DNA of 5,772 nt from an uncultured Lachnobacterium sp. (GTDB lineage Bacteria > Bacillota > Clostridia > Lachnospirales > Lachnospiraceae), in the NCBI GenBank assembly GCA_900549895.1, contig URQG01000129.1:1-5772 (forward strand). The letters are read 5' to 3'. A model generated the notes under the pieces. That model was given only the letters and a program-made list of their open reading frames with translations, did not search any database and was not told where the DNA came from. Of this stretch, positions 1-5,723 are shown piece by piece. Every line of letters begins with the position of its first letter. The stretch's first letter is position 1. A program made the position numbers and the translations under genes.

Positions 1-45
1 ACACGCGTAAGATCGTCGGCAGCGTCAGATGTGTATAAGAGACAG
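1..45 (+). other. Illumina Nextera i5-side adapter (artefact), including Tn5 mosaic end
   Basis: This is not genomic sequence. Bases 1-4 (ACAC) are the end of the P5 primer. Bases 5-12 (GCGTAAGA) match the Nextera i5 index I remember as S517. Bases 13-26 (TCGTCGGCAGCGTC) are the Read 1 adapter. Bases 27-45 (AGATGTGTATAAGAGACAG) are the 19-bp hyperactive Tn5 mosaic end. The blocks come in exactly the order of a tagmentation adapter, and the insert begins at 46. The transferred end of the mosaic sequence faces the insert, so the insert lies outside the transposon end, as in a tagmented fragment. The identity is certain on sequence; the index name is from memory. Confidence 0.98.
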
Positions 46-46
46 G

Positions 47-1042
47 TTCTATCAGCAGTGGAATGCGTTAAAGGCATATGCGAATGAAGCCGGTATTGAA
101 ATTATCGGTGATGTTCCTATCTATGTTGCCGGAGACAGTGCTGATGTGTGGGCCAATCCGGAGCAGTTTTATCTGGATGAAAATTTAGAGCCAATTGAAG
201 TTGCCGGATGTCCGCCGGATGCTTTTTCCGATGACGGACAGTTATGGGGAAATCCGCTGTTCCGTTGGGACGTGATGAAGAAGGATGGATATACCTGGTG
301 GACGCGCCGCATTAAGGCGATGTCTGAATTGTATGATATCATTCGAATTGATCATTTCCGTGGATTTGATTCGTTTTATGCGATTCCGGCTAAGGATGAT
401 ACGGCTAAGAACGGTCAGTGGAAACAGGGACCTGGAATGGATCTGTTTTGTGAACTTGAGAAGAAGCTTGGTAAGCTTCCGATTATTGTTGAGGATCTTG
501 GATTCCTGACACCATCGGTTCACAAGCTTTTGAAAGACTCCGGTTTCCCCGGAATGAAAGTGATTCAGTTTGCGTTTGACAGCAGAGAAGAAAGCGATTA
601 CCTTCCGCATACATACACAAATCATTGTGTTGTATATACAGGAACACATGACAATGATACGGTTATGGGCTGGATGAAGACGGCTCCAAAAGCTTCTGTT
701 AAATATGCAAAGGAATACTTGAACCTGACAAAAGAAGAAGGCTACAATTGGGGCATGATGCGTGCTGCGTGGTCATCGGTTGCGGATATGGCGATCGTTC
801 CGATGCAGGATATTCTCGGACTTGGTTCAGAAGCTCGTATTAATACACCGTCTACATTAGGCAATAACTGGAAGTGGCGTGCTACACCGGAGCAGATTGA
901 TGCAAAGGTGGCAAAGAAACTATACCATTATATGCAGATGTATGGCCGTGTGAATAAAGATATCAAGACCAAAAAGGATATCACAGAAGGCGAAGAGATT
1001 AAGGTCGGTAAAGACAACAAAAAGAATAAAGAAAACAAATAG
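47..1042 (+). CDS. malQ: 4-alpha-glucanotransferase (amylomaltase, GH77), 3' part only
   Basis: Cytoplasmic enzyme that transfers alpha-1,4-glucan chains between maltodextrins, as part of maltodextrin, starch or glycogen use. 331 codons remain. GH77 enzymes of this type are about 500 residues, so roughly the first third is missing; the gene is cut by the library adapter, not by mutation. The open frame can be read back to an ATG at 29, but its first six residues (MCIRDR) are translated adapter. Family motifs are intact: DVPIYVAGDSADVW near the start, RIDHFRG with the nucleophile Asp at 350-352, EDLG with the acid/base Glu at 491-493, and GTHDNDT with the third catalytic Asp at 650-652. The domain ends around MQMYGR and is followed by a Lys-rich tail of about 29 residues ending at TAG 1040-1042. 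The stop overlaps the -35 of the putative spoIVA promoter, and a hairpin terminator follows at once. Family assignment is secure; the symbol is by homology. Confidence 0.95.
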   Translation, partial: FYQQWNALKAYANEAGIEIIGDVPIYVAGDSADVWANPEQFYLDENLEPIEVAGCPPDAFSDDGQLWGNPLFRWDVMKKDGYTWWTRRIKAMSELYDIIRIDHFRGFDSFYAIPAKDDTAKNGQWKQGPGMDLFCELEKKLGKLPIIVEDLGFLTPSVHKLLKDSGFPGMKVIQFAFDSREESDYLPHTYTNHCVVYTGTHDNDTVMGWMKTAPKASVKYAKEYLNLTKEEGYNWGMMRAAWSSVADMAIVPMQDILGLGSEARINTPSTLGNNWKWRATPEQIDAKVAKKLYHYMQMYGRVNKDIKTKKDITEGEEIKVGKDNKKNKENK

Positions 1043-1070
1043 CATATTTTCGTCCTCTTTCCCATATATT
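1042..1070 (+). promoter_or_regulatory. Putative SigE-type sporulation promoter of spoIVA
   Basis: The -35 candidate GCATATT (1042-1048) fits the SigE consensus KMATATT fully. After a 14-base spacer, CATATATT (1063-1070) matches 6 of 8 positions of the -10 consensus CATACAAT. The expected start is about 1076-1078, leaving a leader of roughly 24 bases before the ATG at 1101. In Bacillus subtilis spoIVA is known to be transcribed by SigE in the mother cell, which makes the match meaningful. The -35 overlaps the last base of the malQ stop codon. Consensus and spacing are recalled knowledge; use of this promoter is inferred. Confidence 0.6.
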
Positions 1071-1100
1071 TAGGAATATATGAGAAAGGGGACCTTTTTT
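1052..1100 (+). terminator. Rho-independent terminator of malQ, overlapping the spoIVA promoter and RBS
   Basis: The left arm 1052-1070 pairs with the right arm 1075-1093 around the loop TAGG. The 19 positions give 17 Watson-Crick pairs, one G-T wobble (1056/1089) and one C-A mismatch (1062/1083). One C later a T6 run (1095-1100) ends directly at the spoIVA ATG. This is the shape of an intrinsic terminator for malQ transcription. The right arm carries the spoIVA Shine-Dalgarno and the left arm carries the putative SigE -10. The upper stem is A/T rich, so the strength is uncertain. Confidence 0.75.
1085..1091 (+). promoter_or_regulatory. Shine-Dalgarno of spoIVA, inside the right arm of the hairpin
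   Basis: AAAGGGG lies nine bases before ATG 1101. It fixes that start over the in-frame ATG at 1080, which would put this motif inside the coding sequence and add seven residues not seen in SpoIVA. Every G of the motif is paired if the hairpin 1052-1093 forms, so the site is accessible only in RNA that lacks the left arm. Confidence 0.8.
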
Positions 1101-2618
1101 ATGGAAAGCAGGGAAAACAGAGACTTCGATTTATATAAAGATATCCAGGGGCGGACAAACGGGGAAATCTATATCGGGGTTGTCGGGCCGGTTCGTACCG
1201 GGAAGTCCACATTCATAAAACGCTTTATGGATTTGTTCGTTCTTCCGAATATGAAAGATGAGAATGCGAAAAGGCGTGCGGAGGATGAACTCCCACAGTC
1301 TGCAGCCGGCAAGACCATTATGACAACGGAACCCAAATTTATTCCGCAGGAAGCTGCCAGTATTACATTAGCCGATCAAAGCGAGATCAAAGTCAGGCTG
1401 ATTGATTGTGTCGGATTTATGGTGCAGGGGGCCAGCGGACATATGGAAGGCGAGACCAGCCGTATGGTCAAAACGCCCTGGATGGAAGAGGAAATTCCGT
1501 TTGTCGATGCTGCCAGAATCGGTACGGAAAAGGTAATTCGTGATCATGCAACGATAGGAATTGTTGTCGCAACGGATGGCTCCATCGGAGAATTGGAACG
1601 AGAAGCTTATCTGGAAGCGGAAAAGACAACGATTGCAAAATTGCAGGAAATTGGGAAGCCATACGTTGTCGTTCTCAATTCAATGCGACCATACAGTGAT
1701 GAAACAAGAAGACTGAAAGATGCGATGGAACAGCAGTATCAGACAAAGGTCGTGCCGGTCAACTGCCAGCAGATGCATCGCGAGGATATCTTACATATTA
1801 TGAGTGCGATATTGATGGAATTTCCGGTTACAAGAATTGATTATTTCATTCCGAAATGGACAGAAATGCTTCCGGCGGAACATCCGGTAAAAGCAGCAAT
1901 TATCCGTGCGGCAGGTGAATTTTTAAACCAGATTGATAAGATTGCGGATGCAAGCAGTATCGCGGCAGACAAAAATCTTACGGAACAGGTAAATGAGCAC
2001 AGTGATGAGGCTTTTTTCAAGGAAATCCAGCTGCAGAATATGAATCTGTCTGACGGAACCATCGTGATGAAAATCGATATTGATGATAAATATTATTTTG
2101 CCTATATCAGTGAGATGACCGGTGTGGAGATTGACGGTGAGTATCAGATGATCTCCATGTTACAGTCGATGGCACAGATGAAGAAGGAATATGAACGGGT
2201 AAAAGATGCGATGACGGCTGTGGAACAGAAAGGGTATGGAGTTGTTATGCCTGGACTTTCGGACATTCGTATGGAAAATCCGGTATTGATCCAGCATGGT
2301 GGTAAGTTTGGAGTTAAAATGCGTGCATTGTCGCCGTCAATCCATATGATCAAGGCAAATATCGAAACGGAGATTGCACCGATCGTCGGAAGTGAAGAAC
2401 AGGCAAATGACCTGATCGAGTACATAAAAGCAGGCGAAGAAAGCGGGGAAGGAATCTGGACGACGAATATATTTGGAAAGTCGGTCGGAGAACTGATGGA
2501 AGACGGAATCCGGAGCAAGATTATGCAGATGGATGATGAATGCCAGATGAAACTGCAGGATACGATGCAGAAAATTGTTAATGACAGCAATGGCGGCATG
2601 ATCTGCATTATTATATAA
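1101..2618 (+). CDS. spoIVA: Stage IV sporulation protein A, spore coat basement-layer ATPase
   Basis: SpoIVA is made in the mother cell, hydrolyses ATP and polymerises on the forespore outer membrane as the platform for spore coat assembly; it is also needed for cortex formation. 505 residues, against 492 in Bacillus subtilis. The N-terminal TRAFAC-like NTPase domain shows Walker A GPVRTGKST (29-37, Lys35), the switch region QSAAGKTIMTTEP (66-78, with Thr75/Thr76 equivalent to the B. subtilis sensor threonines 70/71), a Walker B-like LIDCVG (100-105, Asp102) and VVLNSMRP (190-197). The middle and C-terminal regions carry the family stretches SPSIHMIKANIETEIAPIVG (411-430) and IWTTNIFGKS (452-461), and the hydrophobic C-terminus GGMICIII resembles the GGLIAIIL end that helps anchor SpoIVA. 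The start at 1101 is chosen on the Shine-Dalgarno at 1085-1091. It is a single gene between two terminators, probably SigE dependent. Identification rests on remembered family sequence with long near-identical blocks. Confidence 0.98.
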   Translation: MESRENRDFDLYKDIQGRTNGEIYIGVVGPVRTGKSTFIKRFMDLFVLPNMKDENAKRRAEDELPQSAAGKTIMTTEPKFIPQEAASITLADQSEIKVRLIDCVGFMVQGASGHMEGETSRMVKTPWMEEEIPFVDAARIGTEKVIRDHATIGIVVATDGSIGELEREAYLEAEKTTIAKLQEIGKPYVVVLNSMRPYSDETRRLKDAMEQQYQTKVVPVNCQQMHREDILHIMSAILMEFPVTRIDYFIPKWTEMLPAEHPVKAAIIRAAGEFLNQIDKIADASSIAADKNLTEQVNEHSDEAFFKEIQLQNMNLSDGTIVMKIDIDDKYYFAYISEMTGVEIDGEYQMISMLQSMAQMKKEYERVKDAMTAVEQKGYGVVMPGLSDIRMENPVLIQHGGKFGVKMRALSPSIHMIKANIETEIAPIVGSEEQANDLIEYIKAGEESGEGIWTTNIFGKSVGELMEDGIRSKIMQMDDECQMKLQDTMQKIVNDSNGGMICIII

Positions 2619-2636
2619 AAATATAATGAAACGAGT

Positions 2637-2667
2637 AAAAACAGGCGGCAGTGCTGCCTGTTTTTTT
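2637..2667 (+). terminator. Rho-independent terminator after spoIVA
   Basis: ACAGGCGG (2641-2648) pairs with CTGCCTGT (2654-2661) around a 5-base loop, with one G-T wobble. A run of A (2637-2640) precedes the stem and a T7 run (2661-2667) follows it. It begins 18 bases after the spoIVA stop and separates that gene from the transporter operon. The A run before the stem gives it some potential on the other strand too. Confidence 0.9.
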
Positions 2668-2705
2668 CAGCCATGGAATTCAGCGAAAGGTTCTGTAAAA
2701 TGCAC

Positions 2706-2735
2706 TTGCATATTAATGCTTTGGCGTGTTAAAAT
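2706..2735 (+). promoter_or_regulatory. Candidate SigA promoter of the ABC transporter operon
   Basis: The extended -10 TGTTAAAAT (2727-2735) contains TAAAAT, 5 of 6 to TATAAT, with the upstream TG. The -35 candidate TTGCAT (2706-2711) is weak (TTG conserved) at an 18-base spacing. A perfect TATAAT also occurs at 2756-2761 but has no acceptable -35. The leader between promoter and gene is only about 45 bases, too short for a T-box or a typical riboswitch. Confidence 0.45.
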
Positions 2736-2772
2736 GAAAAAGTAATTTTTTTACATATAATAATTCATATGT

Positions 2773-2777
2773 GGAGG
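2773..2777 (+). promoter_or_regulatory. Shine-Dalgarno that fixes the start of the substrate-binding protein
   Basis: GGAGG sits eight bases before ATG 2786. It overlaps an in-frame GTG at 2771 that would add five residues ahead of the signal peptide. The ATG at 2786, giving MKKMRKLM, is clearly the better start. Confidence 0.85.
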
Positions 2778-2785
2778 ATATATTT

Positions 2786-3793
2786 ATGAAAAAGATGAGA
2801 AAATTGATGGCTGTTGCGATGTCAGCAGCGATGGTACTGGCTTTGGGCGCTTGTGGCGGAGAGGCTGCATCCAATGATGCAACACAGACAGGAAGCGCAT
2901 CCGCTGACGGTAAGGTATACAATATCGGTATTTGCCAGCAGCTTGAGCATCCGGCACTGGATGCGGCTACAGAAGGTTTTCAGGCCGCTTTAAAGGACAA
3001 GCTTGGAGACAATGTTAAGTTTGATGTACAGAATGCACAGAATGAGCAGGCGAACGCATCAACAATTGCCAATAATTTTGTATCCAGCGACGTTGATCTG
3101 ATCCTTGCAAATGCCACGACTGCATTACAGGCATGTGCGGCAGCAACAACCGATATTCCGATCCTCGGTACATCTGTCACGGATTACGCGACTGCACTTG
3201 AGATGTCTGATTGGACCGGAGCAACCGGAAGAAATATTTCCGGAACATCGGATCTTGCTCCGCTTGATGAGCAGGAGAATATGCTGGCTGAGTTATTCCC
3301 GGATGCTAAGAATGTAGCAATCCTTTACTGCTCGGCAGAAGCAAACTCTAAGTATCAGGCAACGGAGTTTGAAAAGTATCTTGACGAAGATTCTATCAGC
3401 CACAAAGAGTTTACGGCATCCGATTCCAATGATATCGGTTCGGTTGTGCAGAGTGCGATCGAATATGCAGATGTCATCTATATTCCAACCGACAATACAA
3501 TGGCACAGAATACAGAAGCCATTAACAATATCGCGCTTCCGGCCGGAGTTCCGATTATTGCAGGAGAGGAAGGAATCTGCAACGGATGTGGTGTCGCTAC
3601 ACTTTCCATCAGTTACTATGATATCGGATACAGAGCCGGAGAGATGGCTTATGATATCCTTGTGAACGGTGCAGATATTACAACAATGAAGGTTGAGTCG
3701 GCTCCAAAGGTAACAAAAGAGTATAACAAAGACATCTGTGATCAGCTTGGTGTTACTGTTCCAGATGACTATACAGCAATTGAAACGAAATAA
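2786..3793 (+). CDS. ABC transporter substrate-binding lipoprotein, PF04392 (TrpX-like) family
   Basis: Extracytoplasmic binding protein of an ABC importer, probably lipid-anchored to the outer face of the membrane. 335 residues. Residues 1-22 are a signal peptide (MKKMRK, then a hydrophobic core) ending in the lipobox LGAC with the lipidated Cys23. A short Ser/Ala/Gly/Asp linker (about 26-42) leads to the two-lobed periplasmic-binding fold, beginning YNIGICQQLEHPALDAA at 45-61. Family landmarks are a D-x-I-L-A-N-A-T-T-A block (104-113), DIPILGTSVTDYATA (123-137), a SAEANSKYQ segment (183-191), IYIPTDNTMA (231-240) and GCGVATLSISYYDIGYRAGE (267-286), which is typical of this group. It is the first gene of an operon with a permease and an ATPase. 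Relatives are often annotated as tryptophan/aromatic amino acid binding (TrpX), but the ligand is not readable from sequence, so no symbol is given. Confidence 0.93.
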   Translation: MKKMRKLMAVAMSAAMVLALGACGGEAASNDATQTGSASADGKVYNIGICQQLEHPALDAATEGFQAALKDKLGDNVKFDVQNAQNEQANASTIANNFVSSDVDLILANATTALQACAAATTDIPILGTSVTDYATALEMSDWTGATGRNISGTSDLAPLDEQENMLAELFPDAKNVAILYCSAEANSKYQATEFEKYLDEDSISHKEFTASDSNDIGSVVQSAIEYADVIYIPTDNTMAQNTEAINNIALPAGVPIIAGEEGICNGCGVATLSISYYDIGYRAGEMAYDILVNGADITTMKVESAPKVTKEYNKDICDQLGVTVPDDYTAIETK

Positions 3794-3795
3794 TT

Positions 3796-3802
3796 AAGGG
3801 GG
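3796..3802 (+). promoter_or_regulatory. Shine-Dalgarno of the permease, favouring a GTG start
   Basis: AAGGGGG ends immediately before an in-frame ATG (3803), which leaves no spacing, but lies nine bases before GTG 3812. The same motif at the same distance precedes the next gene (4747-4753 to ATG 4763) and nearly the same arrangement precedes spoIVA. GTG 3812 is therefore the preferred start. Confidence 0.65.
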
Positions 3803-3811
3803 ATGGGTAAG

Positions 3812-4759
3812 GTGTTATTATCTGCTTATTTTGCTTCCCTGAGTCCGCTTGCATTGCTTCGTGCGATGCCGGGCTCGATTGCACAGGGATTGATTTGGGG
3901 ACTCTTGGCATTGGGAGTCTATATTACATATAAGCTGCTTGATTTTGCGGATCTGTCCGTCGATGGATCGTTTGCAACCGGTGGCGCAGTAGCGGTTATG
4001 CTGATTCGCAGTGATATGAATCCGTGGCTGGCACTTTTGTTTGCGTTTGCTGCAGGAATGATTGCGGGACTGATCACGGGTCTGCTGCATACAAAGCTTG
4101 GCATTCCGCCAATCCTTGCGGGAATCCTGACACAGATTGCACTGTATTCCATCAACCTGAATATCATGGGCAAGTCCAATCAGGCAGTCAGCGTGGATAA
4201 CTATAATCTGACCGTTTCTCTGCGCTACGTTTCCGGTGATACGGCGATGAAGATTCGTGTATTTGCAACCTGTATTTTATTCTGTGTTGCTGTGGTTGCG
4301 TTATTGTACTGGTTTTTTGGAACGGAACAGGGACATGCGATCCGTGCAACCGGATGTAATGCACAGATGGCGCGCGCACAGGGTATCAATACCAATTTCT
4401 GCAAAGTGCTCGCATTGATGCTTTCAAATGGCCTTGTTGGTTTGTCCGGTGCGCTGTATGCGCAGTATCAGGGTGCGGCTGATGTCAATATGGGACGTGG
4501 TGCAATTGTCATCGGTCTGGCGGCCGTTATTATCGGTGATGTGCTGTTTGGAAAACTTTGTGCAGGAAAGAAACTGGCTTTTGCTTATACGCTTTTTTCG
4601 GTAATTGCAGGTGCAATTCTTTACTATCTGGTGTTGAGCATCATCCTGTGGCTGAAGTTCCCTTCCGACGATCTGAAACTGTTCTCGGCAATTGTGGTAG
4701 CAATTTTCCTTGCTATCCCATATCTGAAGAATAAGAAGAATGCGACAAGGGGGCTGTAA
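3812..4759 (+). CDS. ABC transporter permease, LivH/BPD_transp_2 type (TrpY-like)
   Basis: Integral membrane channel subunit of the importer. 315 residues from GTG 3812 (318 from ATG 3803), with about eight or nine hydrophobic segments: roughly 22-42, 52-66, 71-93, 100-120, 149-169, 198-217, 230-247, 258-280 and 288-304. Family marks are GLIWGLLALGVYITYKLLDF followed by ADLSVDGSFATGGAVAV, where the D-L-S-V-D-G-S-F core is a hallmark of this subgroup. The cytoplasmic loop GHAIRATGCNAQMARAQGIN (174-193) corresponds to the ATPase-contacting loop of the LivH/LivM class. A Lys-rich C-terminal tail faces the cytoplasm. It probably acts as a homodimer, since only one permease gene is present. The gene begins 18 bases after the binding protein and ends three bases before the ATPase gene. 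About 20 residues precede the usual MPGSIAQGLIWG-like beginning of the family, so translation could also start a little later. Substrate unknown. Confidence 0.93.
   Translation: MLLSAYFASLSPLALLRAMPGSIAQGLIWGLLALGVYITYKLLDFADLSVDGSFATGGAVAVMLIRSDMNPWLALLFAFAAGMIAGLITGLLHTKLGIPPILAGILTQIALYSINLNIMGKSNQAVSVDNYNLTVSLRYVSGDTAMKIRVFATCILFCVAVVALLYWFFGTEQGHAIRATGCNAQMARAQGINTNFCKVLALMLSNGLVGLSGALYAQYQGAADVNMGRGAIVIGLAAVIIGDVLFGKLCAGKKLAFAYTLFSVIAGAILYYLVLSIILWLKFPSDDLKLFSAIVVAIFLAIPYLKNKKNATRGL
4747..4753 (+). promoter_or_regulatory. Shine-Dalgarno of the ATPase gene, within the permease 3' end
   Basis: AAGGGGG lies nine bases before ATG 4763 and overlaps the last permease codons. It supports that start and tightly coupled translation of the two genes. 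Confidence 0.8.
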
Positions 4760-4762
4760 ACG

Positions 4763-5566
4763 ATGAGCGAGATGTTAAAAATTGACAATATCAGAAAAGT
4801 ATTTAATCCCGGAACCATCAATGAGAAGGTCGCTTTGGATGGTGTGAATTTAACGCTGGAAGAAGGGGAGTTCGTTACGATGATCGGTGGTAACGGAGCC
4901 GGAAAATCTACGACCCTAAACGCGGTGGCAGGTGTGTGGCCGGTTGATTCCGGTAAGATCTATATCGGTGGTGATGATGTGACGAAACTTTCGGAACATC
5001 GCAGAGCACAGTATCTCGGACGCGTTTTTCAGGATCCGATGACGGGAACGGCAACGACGATGTCCATTGAGGAAAACATGGCAATCGCTGCAAGGCGCGG
5101 TAAATCCAGAGGCTTAAGTTGGGGCATTACAAAGGCGGAGAGAGAAAAGTATCGTGAGATGCTTGCTACGCTTAATCTTGGTCTTGAGGATCGCCTGACA
5201 AGCAAGGTAGGGCTTTTGTCCGGTGGACAGCGTCAGGCAATCACCCTTTTGATGGCGTCCATTCAGAAGCCGAAATTGCTGCTTCTTGATGAACATACGG
5301 CGGCTCTTGATCCGAAGACCGCGGCAAAGGTACTTGAAATCTCGGATAAAATTATTGCAGAGAATCATTTGACAGCTATGATGGTTACGCATAATATGCG
5401 TGACGCGATCGCACATGGTAATCGTCTGATCATGATGCATGAAGGCAAGGTGATCTTAAATATTGCCGGTGAGGAAAAGAAAAAACTGACCGTGCAGGAT
5501 CTTCTAGCACAATTTGAGAAGGTCAGCGGCGAAGAATTTGCAAACGATAAGGCATTGTTGTCATAA
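4763..5566 (+). CDS. ABC transporter ATP-binding protein (TrpZ-like)
   Basis: Cytoplasmic ATPase that powers the importer, presumably as a homodimer under the permease. 267 residues with a complete nucleotide-binding domain: Walker A GGNGAGKST (42-50), Q-loop Gln90 in VFQDP, signature LSGGQ (152-156), Walker B LLLLDE (172-177, catalytic Glu177), D-loop ALD (181-183) and H-loop His210 in VTHNM. Walker B is followed by His178 rather than the common Pro (DEH instead of DEP), a variant I associate with this transporter subgroup rather than a defect. A short C-terminal extension after about 240 (TVQDLLAQFEKVSGEE) resembles the LivG/F-like ending. It is the last gene of the operon, followed 10 bases later by a strong hairpin terminator. 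All residues for ATP hydrolysis are present, so the protein should be active. Confidence 0.95.
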   Translation: MSEMLKIDNIRKVFNPGTINEKVALDGVNLTLEEGEFVTMIGGNGAGKSTTLNAVAGVWPVDSGKIYIGGDDVTKLSEHRRAQYLGRVFQDPMTGTATTMSIEENMAIAARRGKSRGLSWGITKAEREKYREMLATLNLGLEDRLTSKVGLLSGGQRQAITLLMASIQKPKLLLLDEHTAALDPKTAAKVLEISDKIIAENHLTAMMVTHNMRDAIAHGNRLIMMHEGKVILNIAGEEKKKLTVQDLLAQFEKVSGEEFANDKALLS

Positions 5567-5576
5567 TCTGAATGTG

Positions 5577-5632
5577 AAAAGCGTACAATATTAGTCTTTG
5601 TTTTGAACAAAGTGCTATATTGTACGCTTTTT
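5577..5632 (+). terminator. Two-tier Rho-independent terminator of the transporter operon
   Basis: The outer stem 5577-5591 pairs perfectly with 5617-5631 (15 bp, including GCGTACAATAT and its complement). A second perfect 7-bp stem, CTTTGTT (5596-5602) with AACAAAG (5606-5612), sits at the top around a 3-base loop, separated from the outer stem by a few bulged bases. T5 (5628-5632) follows, and A4 at the other foot gives weak potential in the reverse direction. It starts 10 bases after the ATPase stop. Confidence 0.9.
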
Positions 5633-5723
5633 CAGTAATATGTAAAATTTATAAATAAAAGATGCAAAATTCATCGAATTAGACTAGGAATACAGACAAC
5701 AATATGGTAGGATAGAAGTAAAG
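5633..5723. other. A/T-rich intergenic remainder with no recognised gene
   Basis: This 91-base stretch lies between the operon terminator and the adapter. It is A/T rich and has no open frame with a ribosome site. A weak extended -10-like TGGTAGGAT (5705-5713) could belong to a + strand gene beyond the window, but no fitting -35 is present, so it is not called as a promoter. Confidence 0.6.

Noticed and set aside
242..649. Long antisense open frames such as 242-649 and 2144-2674 on the - strand
   Set aside because: They are shadows of malQ and spoIVA, have no recognisable domain and no convincing ribosome sites.
1080..1100. Upstream ATG (1080) as the spoIVA start
   Set aside because: It would place the Shine-Dalgarno and T6 tract inside the coding sequence, has no ribosome site of its own and adds residues not found in SpoIVA proteins.
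2754..2761. SigE-like -10 (CATATAAT) before the transporter operon
   Set aside because: The -10 is 7 of 8 to consensus, but there is no KMATATT-like sequence 13-16 bases upstream, and a housekeeping-type promoter fits better.
2668..2785. T-box or riboswitch in the leader of the transporter operon
   Set aside because: The space is too short and the T-box conserved sequence and a second terminator hairpin are both missing.
5288..5297. Walker B followed by His (DEH) as a possible inactivating change in the ATPase
   Set aside because: Catalytic Glu177 is intact and the Pro-to-His change lies just outside the motif; it appears to be a subgroup variant.
5679..5713. Promoter reading out of the right end (TTAGAC ... 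TAGGAT)
   Set aside because: The -10 is only 4 of 6, and the nearest -35-like sequence is about 23 bases away, outside the normal spacing.
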